A DNA stretch of 64,000 bases from Prorocentrum cordatum (lineage: Eukaryota > Sar > Dinophyceae > Prorocentrales > Prorocentraceae): NCBI GenBank assembly GCA_963575745.1, contig CAUYUJ010014203.1, positions 298,125 through 362,124 of the forward strand. The letters run 5' to 3'. Shown piece after piece: positions 62,793-64,000 of the stretch; positions within the stretch are counted from its first letter, which is position 1, and each line of letters starts with the position of its first letter. The notes below the pieces were generated by a model, which had not been told where the DNA came from, did not search any database, and worked only from the letters and a program-made list of their open reading frames with translations. A program made the translations under genes and the position numbers.

Positions 62793-62814
62793 TGGGGTTA
62801 TCCTCTTTTCGGCT

Positions 62815-63010
62815 TCCCGACGCTCCAAGACGGCGGTCTTCTGGGCGTCCGAAGCCGGCTGGGAGGTTCGAAAATCGCCCAACAACCGTTCGAAAGGGCT
62901 TCCAGGCAGTCCAAGAGAGCCCCAAGACGGCACAACAGGGTTCCAAGATGCCCCAAGAGAGCCCCATGACGGCCCAAGATGGCCCCAAGACACCCTCCGA
63001 CGCATTCCAA
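62815..63010. repeat. CCCCAAGA dispersed repeat
   Basis: Units GAGCCCCAAGACGG and GGCCCCAAGACAC, the reverse orientation of the CTTGGGGCC family. Confidence 0.75.
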
Positions 63011-63058
63011 ATCGTGACCTGGTCGTTCAGGGAGACCGCGGTTGGAGATTGGGTCTAA

Positions 63059-63208
63059 GTCGGGCATGTCCCTCTACAGGAGGAATGTTCAAAAATAGTC
63101 AAGTAGTCTGGGGACGATTTCCTGAGCATTTTCGACACTGGTTGAGTACATATGGTTTGACTATTTTCATTTCTCGTCCAAAATCCCTTCTAGGGGGGCA
63201 CGCCCGAC
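63059..63208. mobile_element. 150-bp MITE, copy A
   Basis: Ends are inverted: GTCGGGCATGTCCCTCTACA at the left and a matching reverse complement (TAGGGGGGCACGCCCGAC) at the right, with two or three mismatches. CTAA occurs immediately outside both ends (63055-63058 and 63209-63212), a candidate 4-bp target duplication. The interior has TAGTCAA and TTTGACTA words and no ORF. Confidence 0.75.
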
Positions 63209-63305
63209 CTAAGGCTGGGTGGCCCGAGGCAGCCCCCAGAGGCCCCCAGAAGGCGCCCAGGAGGCCCCCAGAAGGCTTCCAGAAAGCGCGAAAAACTCGT
63301 GTCAA

Positions 63306-63455
63306 GTCGGGCCTGTCCCTCTACAGGAGGAGCATTCAAAGAGAGTCAAAAAATAGTCTGGGGACAATTACTTGACCATGTTTGAGTATGTTTTGACTAC
63401 TTCTGGGGTATTTCATTTTGCGTTGAAAATCCGTTTGTAGGGGGACATGCCCGAC
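63306..63455. mobile_element. 150-bp MITE, copy B
   Basis: Same length and orientation as copy A, 97 bp downstream. Left end GTCGGGCCTGTCCCTCTACA; right end TGTAGGGGGACATGCCCGAC. The interior is diverged but shares AGTCTGGGGAC, GACCATGTTTGAGTA-type and TTTCATTT words. Flanks are TCAA and CCAA, a possible imperfect 4-bp duplication. Internal divergence with conserved ends fits two separate insertions better than one duplication. Confidence 0.75.
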
Positions 63456-63679
63456 CCAAAACTTTTGTGAGGCCCCCAGAGGTTCTCCGAGGAGCAGCCT
63501 CCGCAGAAAGAGCCGAGGAGGAGGGGGAGAAGAGTGCGCAGGGCATGGCGAGAAGGAGGAACAGACAGCATGGAGAAAGGATAACCATAGTGACATTCTG
63601 ATGACGCCGATGCCGGAAAAAGGCAACAAGGCGTTATGGCTAAATTGTCGGCTTGACCTTCCTATACATTCCGCCTGCA

Positions 63680-63775
63680 TGCCAAGCTTCAAGGACCAAG
63701 GTGCATGGCGCGAAGCGCCACTGCAGTCTTGTATATGTATATTTATGTATATATATACACATATCTACACAAATA
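63680..63775 (+). repeat. Dispersed repeat with GGCGCGAAGCGCC hairpin, copy 2
   Basis: CCAAGCTTCAAGGACCAAGG, TGCATGGCGCGAAGCGCCAC and TTGTATATGTATA are the reverse complement of the unit at 31800-31895, including the adjoining TA-rich tract. Confidence 0.6.
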
Positions 63776-63839
63776 TTCCCCAATCAGAGCTTGCCTCTGT
63801 AGGGGTCCTAGCGGATTCATATGGTTAGGTGAGGTGGGC

Positions 63840-64000
63840 CGCCGATTTCGGTGGCCGGCCCTGTGCCCGGGTGCCCGAGTGCCCGGGGGTGCCCGGAGGT
63901 GCCCGAGGGGTGCCCAGAGGTGCCCGGTAGCCCTATACTGTAGCCCTATAGCCCTAGAGCCCTAGAGCTTTATAGCCTTATAGCCCTGTAGCCTTATAGC
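63840..64000. repeat. GTGCCCGG and AGCCCTAT repeats at the right edge
   Basis: 63862-63930 repeats GTGCCCGAG/GTGCCCGGG, then 63931-64000 repeats TAGCCCTATAGCCCTAGAG. The second runs off the window. It is not the dinoflagellate telomere unit. Confidence 0.8.

Noticed and set aside
63930-64000. Telomere-like CCCTA repeats at the window edge
   Set aside because: The words are AGCCCTAT and AGCCCTAGAG, not the CCCTAAA unit expected for dinoflagellate telomeres.

Overview
This window looks like dinoflagellate nuclear DNA. The strongest evidence is at 43538-43574 (minus strand): an intact 22-nt dinoflagellate spliced leader joined head-to-tail to a truncated relict leader, the known signature of a reverse-transcribed, re-integrated mRNA. 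Other support: long spliced reading frames whose best junctions often use GC (or possibly GA) donors, very GC-rich coding exons, huge amounts of simple and satellite repeat, and a high density of transposon-type genes. No rRNA, tRNA, CRISPR array or bacterial-type operon was seen. All calls come from reading sequence; no homology search was possible.

Layout. 0-3.5 kb: microsatellites, then a plus-strand Tnp2-like transposase candidate with one intron and a frameshift. 3.5-25.6 kb: mostly repeat, including a 74-bp array (4.7-5.6 kb), a 32-bp palindrome-bearing satellite (6.7-8.9 kb), a ~155-bp satellite (14.4-15.8 kb), a 73-bp array (23.1-23.8 kb), a ~170-bp satellite (24.7-25.6 kb), several small foldback/MITE-like elements and one short exon (19.3 kb). 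25.6-31.5 kb: simple repeats around a spliced helical-repeat protein gene (28.6-30.6 kb, plus). 31.5-34.3 kb: hairpin-headed repeat pair, a small minus-strand ORF and an assembly gap. 41.6-35.0 kb (minus): a spliced multi-domain gene with a hydrophobic N-terminus, a Stc1-like zinc domain, a complete DDX35E integrase and an OTU-type protease domain, but no reverse transcriptase. 42-44 kb: duplicated segments and the spliced-leader insertion. 46.6-45.4 kb (minus): a secreted/AP2-like frame pair. 55.5-47.9 kb (minus): a giant spliced frame joining an OTU-type Cys box, a D5/SF3-like helicase region, a C2H2-like finger and a MULE-like DDE transposase region. 57-64 kb: direct and inverted repeats, an 89-bp array related to the one at 5 kb but in the opposite orientation, an EF-hand-like exon, long ATC-type repeats, and a pair of 150-bp MITEs.

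The genes do not form a metabolic pathway. The common theme is mobile DNA: three unrelated transposase/integrase types, two with OTU-type protease domains, embedded in satellites and non-autonomous foldback elements. The 55.5-47.9 kb gene, with a 408-bp triplicate at its 5' side and direct-repeat copies on both flanks, is the best candidate for an undescribed system.
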